Shown here piece by piece: positions 8,291 to 17,827 of a DNA stretch of 64,000 nt. This DNA is from Microbacterium sp. CH12i. GTDB taxonomy: Bacteria; Actinomycetota; Actinomycetes; Actinomycetales; Microbacteriaceae. The position numbers were made by a program, and so were the translations under genes. The stretch lies in NCBI RefSeq assembly GCF_000685355.1, contig NZ_JHET01000010.1, positions 1-64,000 of the forward strand, written 5' to 3'. Below the pieces are notes generated by a model. That model was not told where the DNA came from and made no database searches. It saw nothing but the letters and a program-made list of their open reading frames with translations. Numbering within the stretch: the first letter of the stretch is position 1; each line of letters opens with the position of its first letter.

Positions 8291-9652
8291 GTGTATATCT
8301 CTTTCTCGAACAAACCCAAGCGTGTCGAGCCATCAACGACCGAAGCGACCGAAGCATCCGTGCGCCAACCTGGCCGGCGGGCGGTGTCTTCGACCGTCGT
8401 CACGCTCGGCATCGTGTCGATGCTCACCGATATCTCCTCTGAGTCGGTTACCGCCATCCTGCCCCTCTACGTGACTGGTTTTTTGGGGATGTCGACCATT
8501 GCGTTCGGCTTCCTCGACGGCTTTTATCAGGGTGTCAGCGCTCTGGTGCGGATAGCCGGTGGCTACACGTCAGATCGACTTGACCAGCCCAAATGGGTCG
8601 CCTTCACTGGGTACGCGCTTGCGGCGATCGCACGAGTCGGGCTGCTGTTTGCCTCGGGATTCGTTGCGTTGACGGCCGTGATCTCCGCTGATCGCATCGG
8701 CAAGGGCATCCGAACGGCTCCGAGGGATGCCGTAATCACTGCGTCGTCGCGGCGCGACAATCTCGGCGCGTCGTTCGGCATGCATCGCATGTTGGACAAC
8801 ATCGGGGCCGCGGTCGGGCCGCTGCTGGCATTCTTCATCCTGTTGATGATCCCCGACGGCTACGGCACCGTATTCGTCGCGTCGCTCGCGTTCGCAGTGA
8901 TAGGCGTGACGATCCTCGGCCTGTTCGTGCCGAACGTCCGTTCGCGACCGCGCAAGGCACCGGCGACTGGCGCAGCACGAGCGCCTCGGCCGAAGTTCGA
9001 ATGGACTGTGATCACCTCCGGCCCCATGCGGCGTGTGCTCGCTGCCGCTGGCATCCTCGGCCTGTTGACGATCGGTGACGGGTTCATCTACCTGGTGCTG
9101 CAAGCGCGAAGCGACTTCGCCGCCCAATGGTTCCCGCTGATGTACGTCGGCACGAATATCGCCTTTCTCGCTCTCGCCATCCCGCTCGGGCGCCTGGCTG
9201 ACCGGGTGGGTCGGGCGCGCGTATTCGTATATGGTCACGCCGGACTGCTGGGTGCGTATCTAGCCGCAGCACTACCCATCGCGGATGCCGCAGCCACCGT
9301 GCTCTGCCTCCTGCTGCTCGGCGCGTTCTACGCGGCGACCGACGGCGTACTCGCGGCTCTTGCCGCGCAGCTGACCACCCCCGAGACCCGTGGCACCGGC
9401 ATCGCGGCGGCGCAAACTGTCGTCGCACTCAGCCGTTTCGTCTCTGCGGCCGGATTCGGCATCCTCTGGTATCTGGCAGGACGAGAGGCGTCGATGTTCG
9501 TCGTGGCGGCGATGTTGGTCGTTGCCATCCCGCTCGTCGCGCTGCTCCTGCGCTCGCATCTGTCCGCTCCGCGCCCGGAATTGCCTGAGGAAGCACCGGA
9601 AGGTTCGGAGCCTTCCGACTCGGAGCGCATCGACTCAGAGCAGAACACATGA
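8291..9652 (+). CDS. Major facilitator superfamily permease
   Basis: The permease has about 453 residues and 12 predicted membrane spans. The loop after span 4 has the MFS signature DRIGKGIRTAPRDAV, and the loop between spans 8 and 9 has GRLADRVGRARV. The start is GTG 8291, one base after the preceding stop; a longer frame from 8231 would overlap the previous gene by 59 bases and is less likely. The stop overlaps the next ATG (ATGA, 9649-9652). It is tightly coupled to two exported proteins of unknown function. A role in moving an EPS-related small molecule is inference; classical EPS loci do not need an MFS permease. Confidence 0.85.
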   Translation: MYISFSNKPKRVEPSTTEATEASVRQPGRRAVSSTVVTLGIVSMLTDISSESVTAILPLYVTGFLGMSTIAFGFLDGFYQGVSALVRIAGGYTSDRLDQPKWVAFTGYALAAIARVGLLFASGFVALTAVISADRIGKGIRTAPRDAVITASSRRDNLGASFGMHRMLDNIGAAVGPLLAFFILLMIPDGYGTVFVASLAFAVIGVTILGLFVPNVRSRPRKAPATGAARAPRPKFEWTVITSGPMRRVLAAAGILGLLTIGDGFIYLVLQARSDFAAQWFPLMYVGTNIAFLALAIPLGRLADRVGRARVFVYGHAGLLGAYLAAALPIADAAATVLCLLLLGAFYAATDGVLAALAAQLTTPETRGTGIAAAQTVVALSRFVSAAGFGILWYLAGREASMFVVAAMLVVAIPLVALLLRSHLSAPRPELPEEAPEGSEPSDSERIDSEQNT

Positions 9653-10679
9653 CGCCCAAGAGGAAGTGGCTGGTGATCATCCTCGTGTCGGTGGTTGCAA
9701 TCGGCGCGACAGTGGGCGTCGGGGTGTCGGCTTGGGCCCAATACCAGCAGCGGCAGAACGCGCCCTCCGCAGCTGAGACGACTGCTCCTGCGGGCGCGGC
9801 GCATGGCGATCGCATCGTTTTTCGCAACACAGCATCCGGGCAGGGTTACGGTCACGTTGCCAGCGTTCCCCTGGCGCAACCAGACGCATCGCGCGCCGTC
9901 CTTGACATCGCCTGCGACAGGGTCGCCGCATCCCGGGACGCGATCTCGTGCCTGCGCACCGAGCGGGGCATCGCTCCGAGCTACGACGCGCGAATCTACG
10001 ATGCGTCAGGGGTAGACCAACAGCTCGAATGGTCGCTGCCCGGCGTGCCCAGCCGCACCCGATTCTCGCCGGACGGGTCACTCATCGCCACCACTTCGTT
10101 CGTGACGGGGCATGCGTACGCCTCGATCGGCTTCTCGACCGAGACGGTGATCCACCGCACTGCGACGGAGAGAGCCTCGGCAGCCTCGAAGACTGGTCAC
10201 TGATCATCGACGACGAGCCGAGCGCACCCCTCGACCGTAATTTCTGGGGCGTGACGTTCATCGATGACACCTCCTTTTACGCGACCGTGGGCATGACAAC
10301 GATCGGGCGGACATACCTGGTCAAGGGCGACATAGCGACCAAGACGATGACTTCGGTGCTCGAATCTGTCGAGTGCCCGTCGCTCTCCCCCGACGGCACG
10401 CGGATCGCCTTCAAACGCGTGACCAGCGGTACGGGCCCGACCGTGCACTGGACACCCGCGGTCTACGACATCGCCTCCGGTACTGTGACCGTGCTGGATG
10501 CCGAAGCACGAAACATCGACGACCAAATTGTGTGGCTCGACGGCGAAACACTGCTTTACGGAGTGCCGAACGATACCCCGGGCGACTCGGATGTTTGGGC
10601 GCTTGACGCCGACGGCACGGTCGAAGCTCGGGTGCTGATCGAGCACGCCTGGTCCCCTACCGTTGTGAACGAGAGATGA
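9649..10679 (+). CDS. Membrane-anchored TolB/beta-propeller-like protein (frame broken near 10161)
   Basis: The N-terminal basic residues and one membrane span at about 8-28 suggest an anchor with the rest outside the cell. Propeller-type blades are visible as TRFSPDGSLIATTSF, CPSLSPDGTRIAFKRV and DDQIVWLDGETLLYGV. The first frame (to 10203) loses homology after VIHRT. The second frame continues with DGESLGSLEDWSLIIDDEP and runs to TGA 10677-10679. A single missing G (GCGGAC read as GCGAC near 10161) joins them into about 343 residues. It overlaps the MFS gene and precedes a glycosyltransferase by 7 bases. Confidence 0.72.
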
Positions 10680-10686
10680 GGGGCAC

Positions 10687-11547
10687 ATGGTCAGCGTGAT
10701 CATCGCTGCGCACAACGAGGAAGCCGTCATCGGACGGTGCCTCGACGCGCTCGCACACGGCGGGATGCCGATGCAGATCATCGTCAGCGCCAACGGGTGC
10801 ACGGATGCCACCGCCGAGATTGCGCGGTCGCGGAATGCGCTCGTCGTCGAACGCACAGAGCCCGGTAAGCCGGGTGCCTTGAACGCCGCCGAACGCGTGG
10901 CGACAAGTTTTCCTCGTGTCTACCTCGATGCCGACATCCTCGTTCCACCCGGGGGCATCACGGCTCTCGCTGACGCACTGGACGACGGTCGCGGAATCTT
11001 CGCGACGATGCCACGACGCCGTGTCGATGTCACCGGTCGCCCATGGCCCGTGCGCGCGTACTTCCGGATCAATCAGCGCCTTCCAGTGTTTCGCAAAGGC
11101 CTCTTCGGCCGCGGTCTGATCGTTGTCTCCGAGACCGGACGCTCCCGCTTCGAGGCGTTCCCCGAGCTGATCGCCGACGATCTCTTCCTTGACTCGCAGT
11201 TCGTTGACACAGAGAAGGTGGAGATCGGTGCGGTCGAGGTCGTGGTGGAGGCGCCTCGCACAACGAAAGATCTCGTGAAGCGGCTCGTACGCGTCCGCCG
11301 CGGCAATGCCGAGATGCGCAAAGCCGCGGCTGCGGAAAGTATCGACGCCTCCGTGCGGTCTTCCGATCGCTGGGCGTGGCTGCGCGACGTCGTCCTGCCT
11401 CATCCTCAACTTGCGCTGGATGCAATCGCCTACGTGGCGATCACGATGATCGCTGGCTACCGTGCCCGCAGTAAACCTAGCGGCGACTGGGGACGCGACG
11501 AAAGCACAAGGGTGCCAGCGCAGGAGACAGGGAACACTGCGCCATGA
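10687..11547 (+). CDS. Glycosyltransferase family 2
   Basis: The 286-residue protein has a GT-A fold start, VSVIIAAHNEEAVIGRCLDAL, a nucleotide-binding stretch and the metal-binding DxD as YLDADIL (about residue 81). The C-terminal part has LVKRLVRVRRGNAEMRKA and a hydrophobic segment near 250. It is the last plus-strand gene of the first EPS block, and its stop is 11 bases from the convergent VanZ gene. It likely adds a sugar to the lipid-linked repeat unit; donor and acceptor cannot be deduced. Confidence 0.85.
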   Translation: MVSVIIAAHNEEAVIGRCLDALAHGGMPMQIIVSANGCTDATAEIARSRNALVVERTEPGKPGALNAAERVATSFPRVYLDADILVPPGGITALADALDDGRGIFATMPRRRVDVTGRPWPVRAYFRINQRLPVFRKGLFGRGLIVVSETGRSRFEAFPELIADDLFLDSQFVDTEKVEIGAVEVVVEAPRTTKDLVKRLVRVRRGNAEMRKAAAAESIDASVRSSDRWAWLRDVVLPHPQLALDAIAYVAITMIAGYRARSKPSGDWGRDESTRVPAQETGNTAP

Positions 11548-11558
11548 ATCCATGTACT

Positions 11559-11963
11559 TCAGGTACGCCGCTTCCTGCGACGCAGCACGATGAGCCACGC
11601 GAGAAACGCCCCGAGGGCGGCCCCAAAAACGTTTGCCACAATGTCCCTCAGACTGGGCTGGCGCGACGGGATGACGATCTGCACCACCTCGGCGGTCACA
11701 GAAAGCACCAGCGCGACCACCGTACCGACCAGCGGATGCCGGAACAGTAGCGTCAGGAAGAATCCGAGCGGCGCGAACATGAGGACGTTCGCGACGAACT
11801 CGATCCAGCCTGTACCGAATCCCGAGATGCCGGTGGAGGTCAGTGCCTGGCCGATCCCCCGCACGATTCCGGCATATGGCACGGGAAGCACCAGAACGGC
11901 CACCACCGCGAGCGCGTATACGGCCAGTCCTGCGACGACCCAGAGCCTGCCGCGTGAGCGCAT
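11559..11963 (-). CDS. VanZ family membrane protein
   Basis: The 134-residue protein has four hydrophobic spans and the VanZ-family landmarks: an N-terminal span ending in LPVPY, then EFVANVLMFAPLGFFL, EVVQIVIPSRQPSLRDIVANVFGAALGAFL split over the last two spans, and a basic tail RRRKRRT. VanZ relatives are named after the teicoplanin-resistance protein but their function is largely unknown, and they are often found near surface-polysaccharide genes. A second VanZ domain is encoded at 45132-45587. Confidence 0.88.
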   Translation of the reverse strand: MRSRGRLWVVAGLAVYALAVVAVLVLPVPYAGIVRGIGQALTSTGISGFGTGWIEFVANVLMFAPLGFFLTLLFRHPLVGTVVALVLSVTAEVVQIVIPSRQPSLRDIVANVFGAALGAFLAWLIVLRRRKRRT

Positions 11964-12063
11964 CTACTCCCCTACCCTCCGATCGAGCCATTTGCACGTC
12001 CAGCGTAGTCATGTACGCTTGCGCACTGGAGAGGGGGATATACAAAACTGATACAGGATTGTG

Positions 12064-13700
12064 ATGTCTAAACTTCGCACACACATACGTTCCAGCGCCC
12101 GCGGGCCTCGCACACGACTTTCACTGGCCGCGATCACCGTCGGCCTCCTTGCTTTCGCTGGGCTCGCCGCAGCACCGACATACGCCGCAGCACCGGCAAA
12201 CACGGCACCGGCATACGCAGCACCGGCCGCGACCGGAATCCTTTCCGACTCGCTCAAGCCGACCACCGTTTCGGATTCTGACCGGTTCGCGGTTGAACTC
12301 GGCATCCGATTCTCGCCCACAGCCTCGGGCAAGGTCACTGCGCTGCAGTATTACCAGGGCCCGAACGCCAAAGGCGTGAACACGGCCACGCTCTGGTCGA
12401 AGGGCGGCCGGGTGCTCGCCCAAAAGACCTTTGCGACCTCATCGACTGTCGGCTGGCGCACGATACCGCTGAGCACCCCGGTCACGCTCACCGCGGGTGA
12501 GACGTACGTGGCCTCGTACGGCGCACCGAAGGGCCGCTATCCCGTCAGCGAACACGCCTTCACCTCCCCCAAGGTGGAGAACGGGTTCAAGCTGACTGCG
12601 TCAGCGGGTGTGTACCGGTACGGCAAGACCAGCAAAGTGCCGGACTCGAGTTACCGCGGCTCGAACTATCTGGTCGATGTCGTGTTCACCCCGTCATCGA
12701 GCGACGTAAAGCCCAGTGCCACACCGAAGCCGGCCACCGAACCGAAGCCCACGACGTCGCCAAAGCCGACTGTGACGCCGAAGCCCACCACACCTCCCGT
12801 GACCTTGCCGAAGCCGACCACGACGGTGAAGCCGAGCACCCCGGCCCCGAGCACCCCGGCCCCGACCACTCCGACGCCGACAACACCGACGCCGACGACA
12901 CCGACCGGCGGGTTCCCGACCGCTACCACGGCGGGGATTCCTGCTGGTTCGACTCCGAAGACCACCGTGACCGGCGACTATTGGGTTCGCACTGCCGGCG
13001 CTGTGGTCGAGGACCTGAAGATCAGCAACGGCACGATCTACGTCGCGGCTGAAAACGTCACGCTTCGCCGCATCAACGGTGCGAATGTCAGTGTCCTGAA
13101 CTACAACAACGGAACATGCTATAACGGCCTGACGATCGAGGACTCGAGCTTCGTTACAACGGGCAGGACGGACGACTCCGGTGAGGCTGTGATCGGCCCC
13201 GGTGGCTACACGCTGCGTAACGTTCTCGTCGACGGTGCCCCGGAGGGGCTTCGTGTCGGCGGCCAAACGCTCGGCTGCGGCGCAGTAACCGTGCAGGACA
13301 CATTCGTGCGGATCACCTCACCCCAGGTCTGCGGCGACTGGCACGGCGACGGACTGCAGGGCTACGGCGGAGCCGCCCTCGTGGTGCGGAACTCGACGAT
13401 GATCATGAACGAGACCAACGGCTGCTACGGCACCGCGCCGTTCTTCTATCCCCAGGGCCAGGGCAATACGTCGGTCGACATCGACGGACTGCTGGTGTCG
13501 GGCGGCGGGTACTCGTTCCGCAACGGCATGCCAGGAACCGTAACGAATCTGACGTCGTCGAGAACAGCTGGGGCTACGGCCCGATCAGCGTCGCATGCTC
13601 CGCTGTCACGAAGTGGCAGGCCAATGTCGTCAAGCTGAACGCATCCGGACAGCCGACCACCGTGCGCGCGATCAGCTGCAACACCGAAACACAGGGGTGA
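12064..13700 (+). CDS. Secreted DUF4082 plus right-handed beta-helix protein (frame broken near 13553)
   Basis: A signal peptide (basic start, LSLAAITVGLLAFAGLAAAPTYAA) is followed by a DUF4082 domain at about 58-215 (FAVELGIRFSPTASGKVTALQYYQG, TLWSKGGRVLAQKTF, YLVDVVF). A Pro/Thr/Lys linker of about 65 residues and a parallel beta-helix domain with GPGGYTLRNVLVDG and HGDGLQGYGGAALVVRNSTM follow. In the given frame the end turns into nonsense after VTNLT. One additional C near 13553 continues it as VVENSWGYGPISVACSAVTKW and ends at TGA 13698-13700 with a typical beta-helix end. GTG 12061 just before ATG 12064 is an alternative start. It probably binds or modifies EPS at the cell surface. Confidence 0.78.
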
Positions 13701-13717
13701 CGCCCCACGCGCCCTAG

Positions 13718-13756
13718 GACTCAGGGGACCTCAGTCGACCTGAGGTCCCCTGAGTC
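13718..13756 (+). terminator. Strong hairpin after the beta-helix protein gene
   Basis: A perfect inverted repeat has 17-bp arms (GACTCAGGGGACCTCAG and its complement) and a 5-base loop TCGAC. It starts 17 bases after the TGA at 13698-13700. There is no T-run, as is common for actinobacterial terminators. Its position supports the extended gene end at 13700. Confidence 0.85.
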
Positions 13757-13850
13757 ATGCACGTCGAGCAGGTCAGCGGTCGATCCAGAAACCGGATAGC
13801 CTGCTCATCGGGTTCATTGCTGGCCCAGATTCCACAGGCAGGAGCACCAC

Positions 13851-14777
13851 ATGAGCCTCCCCCGTATCGCGATCTGCGTCGTCACGTTCAACAGCGCGCC
13901 ACTAATCCGCGACCTAGTCGAATCCATTCCCAAGGGCGCTACAGACACGGAGTGGACACTCGTCTTCGCTGACAACGATTCAAGCGACGACACCCTCGCC
14001 GAGATTGCACGTCTGGCTCCCGAGGCGATTGTCGTCCCCACCGGAACGAACCTCGGATATTCGGGCGGTCTCAACGCCGCCGTACGTGCCGCCGGCGAAC
14101 AGGATGCCTACCTCATTCTCAACGCCGATGTACGCCTGCAGCCCGGATGCCTGCGGGCACTGTACAGCTCCCTTGCTCCGGATGCCGGAATTGCGGTGCC
14201 ACGTCTCGTCGGTGCCGACGGCACACCATTGTGGTCGTTGCGGCGGGAACCGTCGCTCCCGCGGGTATGGGCAGATGCACTCATCGGAGCAGAGAGAGCA
14301 GGCCGGATCGGCACACTCGGTGAGATCATCGCATCCCCCGCGAGCTACGAGTCTGCGCGCCATGTGGATTGGGCTGAGGGCTCTACGCAGCTGATCAGCG
14401 CCGAATGCTGGCGGATCTGCGGCGAGTGGGACGAGTCCTACTTCCTGTACTCCGAAGAGGCCGAGTATAATCTCCGCGCTCGAGACGCCGGAATGGGTGT
14501 GCAGTATGTGCCGACCGCCGTCGCACAGCATTTGAAAGGGGATTCCGCTGTCTCACCGCGGCTTTGGTCCCTGCTCGTACTGAACAAGGCGAGACTGTAC
14601 GCACGCCGACACGGGCCGGTGACCTCAGTCCTGTTCTGGCTCGCGCTCGTGTTCCGAGAGGGATCCCGAGCGGCCCTGGGCAAAGCCACCAGTCGTGCGG
14701 CGTTGGGGGATCTGCTGAGACCACGCCGCTGGCGAGAGCGTCGCGGTCCTGGTTGGCTGGTCGGCGTCAGGATCTGA
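13851..14777 (+). CDS. Glycosyltransferase family 2, rhamnosyltransferase (WbbL)-like
   Basis: The 308-residue protein begins with a WbbL-like GT-A fold (IAICVVTFNSAPLIRDLVESI, FADNDSSDDT, NLGYSGGLNAAV). The metal site is LILNADVRL, followed by WAEGSTQLIS and YFLYSEEAEYNLRARDAG, the latter diagnostic of rhamnosyltransferase-like GT2 enzymes. It stands alone between a terminator and the convergent polymerase gene. No dTDP-rhamnose genes occur in the window, so a rhamnose donor would have to come from elsewhere. Confidence 0.87.
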   Translation: MSLPRIAICVVTFNSAPLIRDLVESIPKGATDTEWTLVFADNDSSDDTLAEIARLAPEAIVVPTGTNLGYSGGLNAAVRAAGEQDAYLILNADVRLQPGCLRALYSSLAPDAGIAVPRLVGADGTPLWSLRREPSLPRVWADALIGAERAGRIGTLGEIIASPASYESARHVDWAEGSTQLISAECWRICGEWDESYFLYSEEAEYNLRARDAGMGVQYVPTAVAQHLKGDSAVSPRLWSLLVLNKARLYARRHGPVTSVLFWLALVFREGSRAALGKATSRAALGDLLRPRRWRERRGPGWLVGVRI

Positions 14778-14801
14778 CGCGAGGTCGTCGCACCAGAGCG
14801 G

Positions 14802-16136
14802 TCAGTGCCACTGCGTCTCTGCATCGCGACTGAGGCGCGCCAAAGCTCCCACGATGCCGAGGACCAGGAACACCATCCCCATCGTCATCGGGAAGGCGAA
14901 GGCGTCGAAGAACGCCATGGACACGAACCCGGCCGCGACGGACCCGGAGAGCGCCCCTGCCAGGTCGCGTGTACGCATGGCCGCCGCAGGCTCGGCGGTT
15001 CGAGCGACGTGTCGCATCTCCGACATCGCGACGATCGCGAGTCCGACCAGAGCCGCCGTCCCGATCAGCCCGACGCTGACCAACTGCACGAGGAACTGGT
15101 TGTCGAAGATGCGGTACTTGGGCAGGAACGTGCCGTAGCCACGACCGAACAGCGGATGCTCGATCAGGAACGACCATGCCACAGAGAAGCTGTCAGTGCG
15201 TGACGTGATGCTCGGGTCCTCGCCAGGGTCGGAGAACAGGCCGACGATGATGCGCGTCATCCGCGGCCATATCAGCGCGACGAGCACAAAGCCGACGGTC
15301 GATATCGCGAGCACCCAGCGACGCAGCCGCGGCGTCCAGGTGAAGACGCAGATGAGCACGCCCACCAGCGCGCACAGGTACGCGCTCCGTGAGCCGGAGA
15401 TGCCTATGACCGCGCCGATCAGCACGACAGGGGCCCAGCGCAACACGAGGGGTCGAGCTGTGTGCTGGAACGCGACGTGCAATGCCATCGGCAGGATGAT
15501 CGCGAGGATCGCGCCGTACTCGATCGGGTGCGTCGCCGTGCCGTTCGGTCGGATGAGGCCGTTGCGAACGAACAGCGACGGCGGCGCCACCTCGGTGAGG
15601 CCGGGAACGCGGATGAAATCAACGAACGGCAGTTCGAACAGGAACTGAGCAAGGCCGAGCGCAGCCATCAGACCACCGATTAGCACGATCCGCCAGACGA
15701 GGTCGTCCGCTCGCTGCCGACTGCGGATGCCGTCCGTGGCCAACAGCATGATTCCCGCCCACGACAACAACGACAACACGGCAACGTCGGCGGGGCTGAC
15801 CTCGTCGCCATTGATCGGTCGCGACATCGCCATCGCGTAAGAGATCAGGGACACGAGGAGGAGGGCGAACAGAGCCCAGCGGATCGGGTAGAACCGAAGG
15901 AACGGATCGGAGCGGCGCTTCATCAGCAGGAGGACGAACCACACACCGAAGCTGAGCAGGCCGAGCAGCATCGACGGCGCGCCGGCGCTGCCCAGAGGGC
16001 CGATCACCAGACGCGTCGGAATGCCGAGCAGCACAATGAGATAGATCGTCAGCCAGCTCACGACGTCCGCGGACCGCTGGGGCGGACGCGGCCCGTCCCG
16101 CACAGCGGAGGCGCCCTGGAAGGCGACGAGACTCAC
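14802..16136 (-). CDS. O-antigen ligase/Wzy-type polysaccharide polymerase
   Basis: The 444-residue protein has about 11-12 hydrophobic spans and a large extracytoplasmic loop between about 160 and 205. It carries the Wzy/WaaL signature block: GLIRPNGTATHPIEYGAILAI, with GISGSRSAYL further on, and FSVAWSFLIEHPLFGRGYGTF near the end. It should polymerise lipid-linked repeat units on the outer face of the membrane. GTG start overlapping the stop of the Wzz-like gene (GTGA, 16133-16136), so polymerase and length regulator are co-translated. Confidence 0.9.
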   Translation of the reverse strand: MSLVAFQGASAVRDGPRPPQRSADVVSWLTIYLIVLLGIPTRLVIGPLGSAGAPSMLLGLLSFGVWFVLLLMKRRSDPFLRFYPIRWALFALLLVSLISYAMAMSRPINGDEVSPADVAVLSLLSWAGIMLLATDGIRSRQRADDLVWRIVLIGGLMAALGLAQFLFELPFVDFIRVPGLTEVAPPSLFVRNGLIRPNGTATHPIEYGAILAIILPMALHVAFQHTARPLVLRWAPVVLIGAVIGISGSRSAYLCALVGVLICVFTWTPRLRRWVLAISTVGFVLVALIWPRMTRIIVGLFSDPGEDPSITSRTDSFSVAWSFLIEHPLFGRGYGTFLPKYRIFDNQFLVQLVSVGLIGTAALVGLAIVAMSEMRHVARTAEPAAAMRTRDLAGALSGSVAAGFVSMAFFDAFAFPMTMGMVFLVLGIVGALARLSRDAETQWH

Positions 16137-17018
16137 GATGAGTCGCGCTGATTCAGCGGCAATCGTTCAGGCGCGGCGCGGCGTGCCATGACGGGCCGCG
16201 AGGCTTTGAGGACGCCCGGCCCGGAACCGTTCTCCGCGCCGTCCTCGGACGACGTCGAAACGGACGCGGTCGACACATCCACCTGCGTCTCGACGTCGAG
16301 TTCCGGAGCGGGCTCGCTCGGGCGCTTGCGGCGTTCATGCCGGGTACGGCGGCTGTCGATCCCGCTCTTTCGACGTCGATGACGGGTGAGGGACAGATCG
16401 ACCAGGAGAGCGAGCACAACCGTCACCGCGATGCCGCCTCCGGCGGCGATCACAAGAATGCGGATGATCGCCTGGAAGTCAGGCGTCGCCTCGGTGTCCT
16501 GGGCGAGCAGCAGTGTGCGCACGTAATCGCGCTCGGAGACACCGACCTCGGCCTGCATCTGCTCGAGACGCTCCCCCGACCGTCGACGTGACATCGTCGA
16601 GCAACACCATCGTGGTCTCTTCGCCACGATTCTTCACATCGACGGCGATGACACCGCCCTGCGTTGATTCCTCAATGCTGACGATGACCTCGGCGTCCGG
16701 GAAGCGCTCGGCGATATCGTTCTGGAACTCGGTGCCGGAGTACGTGGCGGCAAGGACGCGCGAGGTCAATTCCAAGCCTCCCAACTCCAGAAAAGGATTG
16801 GAGCCAGCCTCTTCGCCGACACCAGCCGGTGGCAGCAGCAGCGTCAGCGATCGTGCCGTGTAGTCCGGTGGCGTGTCCTGATAGACGTACCATCCGGCGC
16901 CCACAGTGAGCAGCAACCCCGCCACGAGAACGTACCATCGCCGCCCCAACACGGCCAAGATCTCGCCTACCCCCACGCTCTGACTCCCTGTCGTTCCCGC
17001 GCCCGTTCGAATGCGCAC
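16133..17018 (-). CDS. Wzz-like polysaccharide chain-length determinant protein (frame broken near 16577)
   Basis: N-terminal part: a membrane span at about 28-47 (WYVLVAGLLLTVGAGWYVY) and a periplasm-facing domain (TARSLTLLLPPAGVGEEAGSNPF). After DDVTSTVG the frame shifts; the continuation, GERLEQMQAEVGVSERDYVRTLLL, is coiled-coil-like. It leads to a second span (IIRILVIAAGGGIAVTVVLALLVDL) and a charged cytoplasmic tail rich in Arg/Glu/Ser. The run of five C's (plus strand, 16572-16576) is where one surplus base would explain the shift. Two spans flanking a coiled domain is the Wzz/polysaccharide co-polymerase plan. There is no fused kinase. It is operonic with the Wzy-like gene. Confidence 0.8.
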
Positions 17019-17118
17019 CCGCGGCTATCTCACAGTTGTGGTGCACTGTCAGGGGATACGCTTCACGTGACGGTGACCAACCTACCGCACGGCACCTGAA
17101 AGTCAGGGGAGAACGCAG

Positions 17119-17805
17119 ATGACACTCGCCGATCTGCTACGCGCGTTGTTGCGTCGGTGGCCGGTCGTGCTGGTTGGCCTCGCCATCACCGCGGGAGTCA
17201 CGGTCATCGGAACCTCGGCGTCACCGGTCTACCACTCTCGTACCGAGGTGGTATTCCTCGCTCCAGTGAGCGCCCGCTACCCGAACGAGCTCGTCACCCA
17301 GACGGAGTCGCTCATCGTGACCGCGGGAGCGGTCGCCCGTCGCATCAACGGCGCCGAGTCGCCCGTCATGTATGGCAGCTCGCTCGCGAACCCCGTCGGC
17401 GCGCCCGGTAACGGCGAGAAGACGTGGATCAGCCTGATCAGCATCGGTACGCAGTGGGTACCGGTATTCGACGATCAGGTTTTGTTGATCGATGCAATCG
17501 GCGATACTCCCGAAAAGGTCACCGACCGCATTCAAACAGCGGATGAGGAGATCCGTGGTGCGCTGCTGGATCTGCAGATGGAGCAGGGCGTCAACCCTGT
17601 TGCCCACATCACGACACGGATGTCTCCGGCCGAGCCGGTCGTCGCCGAGATCAAGGGGAGCCGGGTGCGCGCTATGGGGATGACGGCCGTGATCGGTGGG
17701 CTCCTGACGATCGCGGCGGTCGTGGTGCTCGAAGTCCGCTCGCGATCGCCGCGCGACCAGCGGACGTCGCTGATGGAGAACGTGACCGCACCGGTCACGC
17801 GCTGA
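17119..17805 (+). CDS. Second Wzz-like polysaccharide co-polymerase
   Basis: The 228-residue protein has an N-terminal span at about 14-34 (WPVVLVGLAITAGVTVIGTSA), an outside domain (YHSRTEVVFLAPVSARYPNEL), a charged helix (KVTDRIQTADEEIRGALLDLQM) and a C-terminal span at about 190-212 (AMGMTAVIGGLLTIAAVVVLE). This is the same plan as the divergent gene at 16133-17018, and the two share a 100-bp intergenic region. The ATG follows GGGGAGAA. No cytoplasmic tyrosine-kinase domain is fused to either. The acetyltransferase gene follows 22 bases downstream. Confidence 0.8.
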   Translation: MTLADLLRALLRRWPVVLVGLAITAGVTVIGTSASPVYHSRTEVVFLAPVSARYPNELVTQTESLIVTAGAVARRINGAESPVMYGSSLANPVGAPGNGEKTWISLISIGTQWVPVFDDQVLLIDAIGDTPEKVTDRIQTADEEIRGALLDLQMEQGVNPVAHITTRMSPAEPVVAEIKGSRVRAMGMTAVIGGLLTIAAVVVLEVRSRSPRDQRTSLMENVTAPVTR

Positions 17806-17827
17806 CTCCTGCCTCTATGCTGGGCTG

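Noticed and set aside
12715..12905. CRISPR-like short repeats
   Set aside because: They are Lys-Pro-Thr codon repeats of a protein linker with no spacers; the same holds for 33880-34066.
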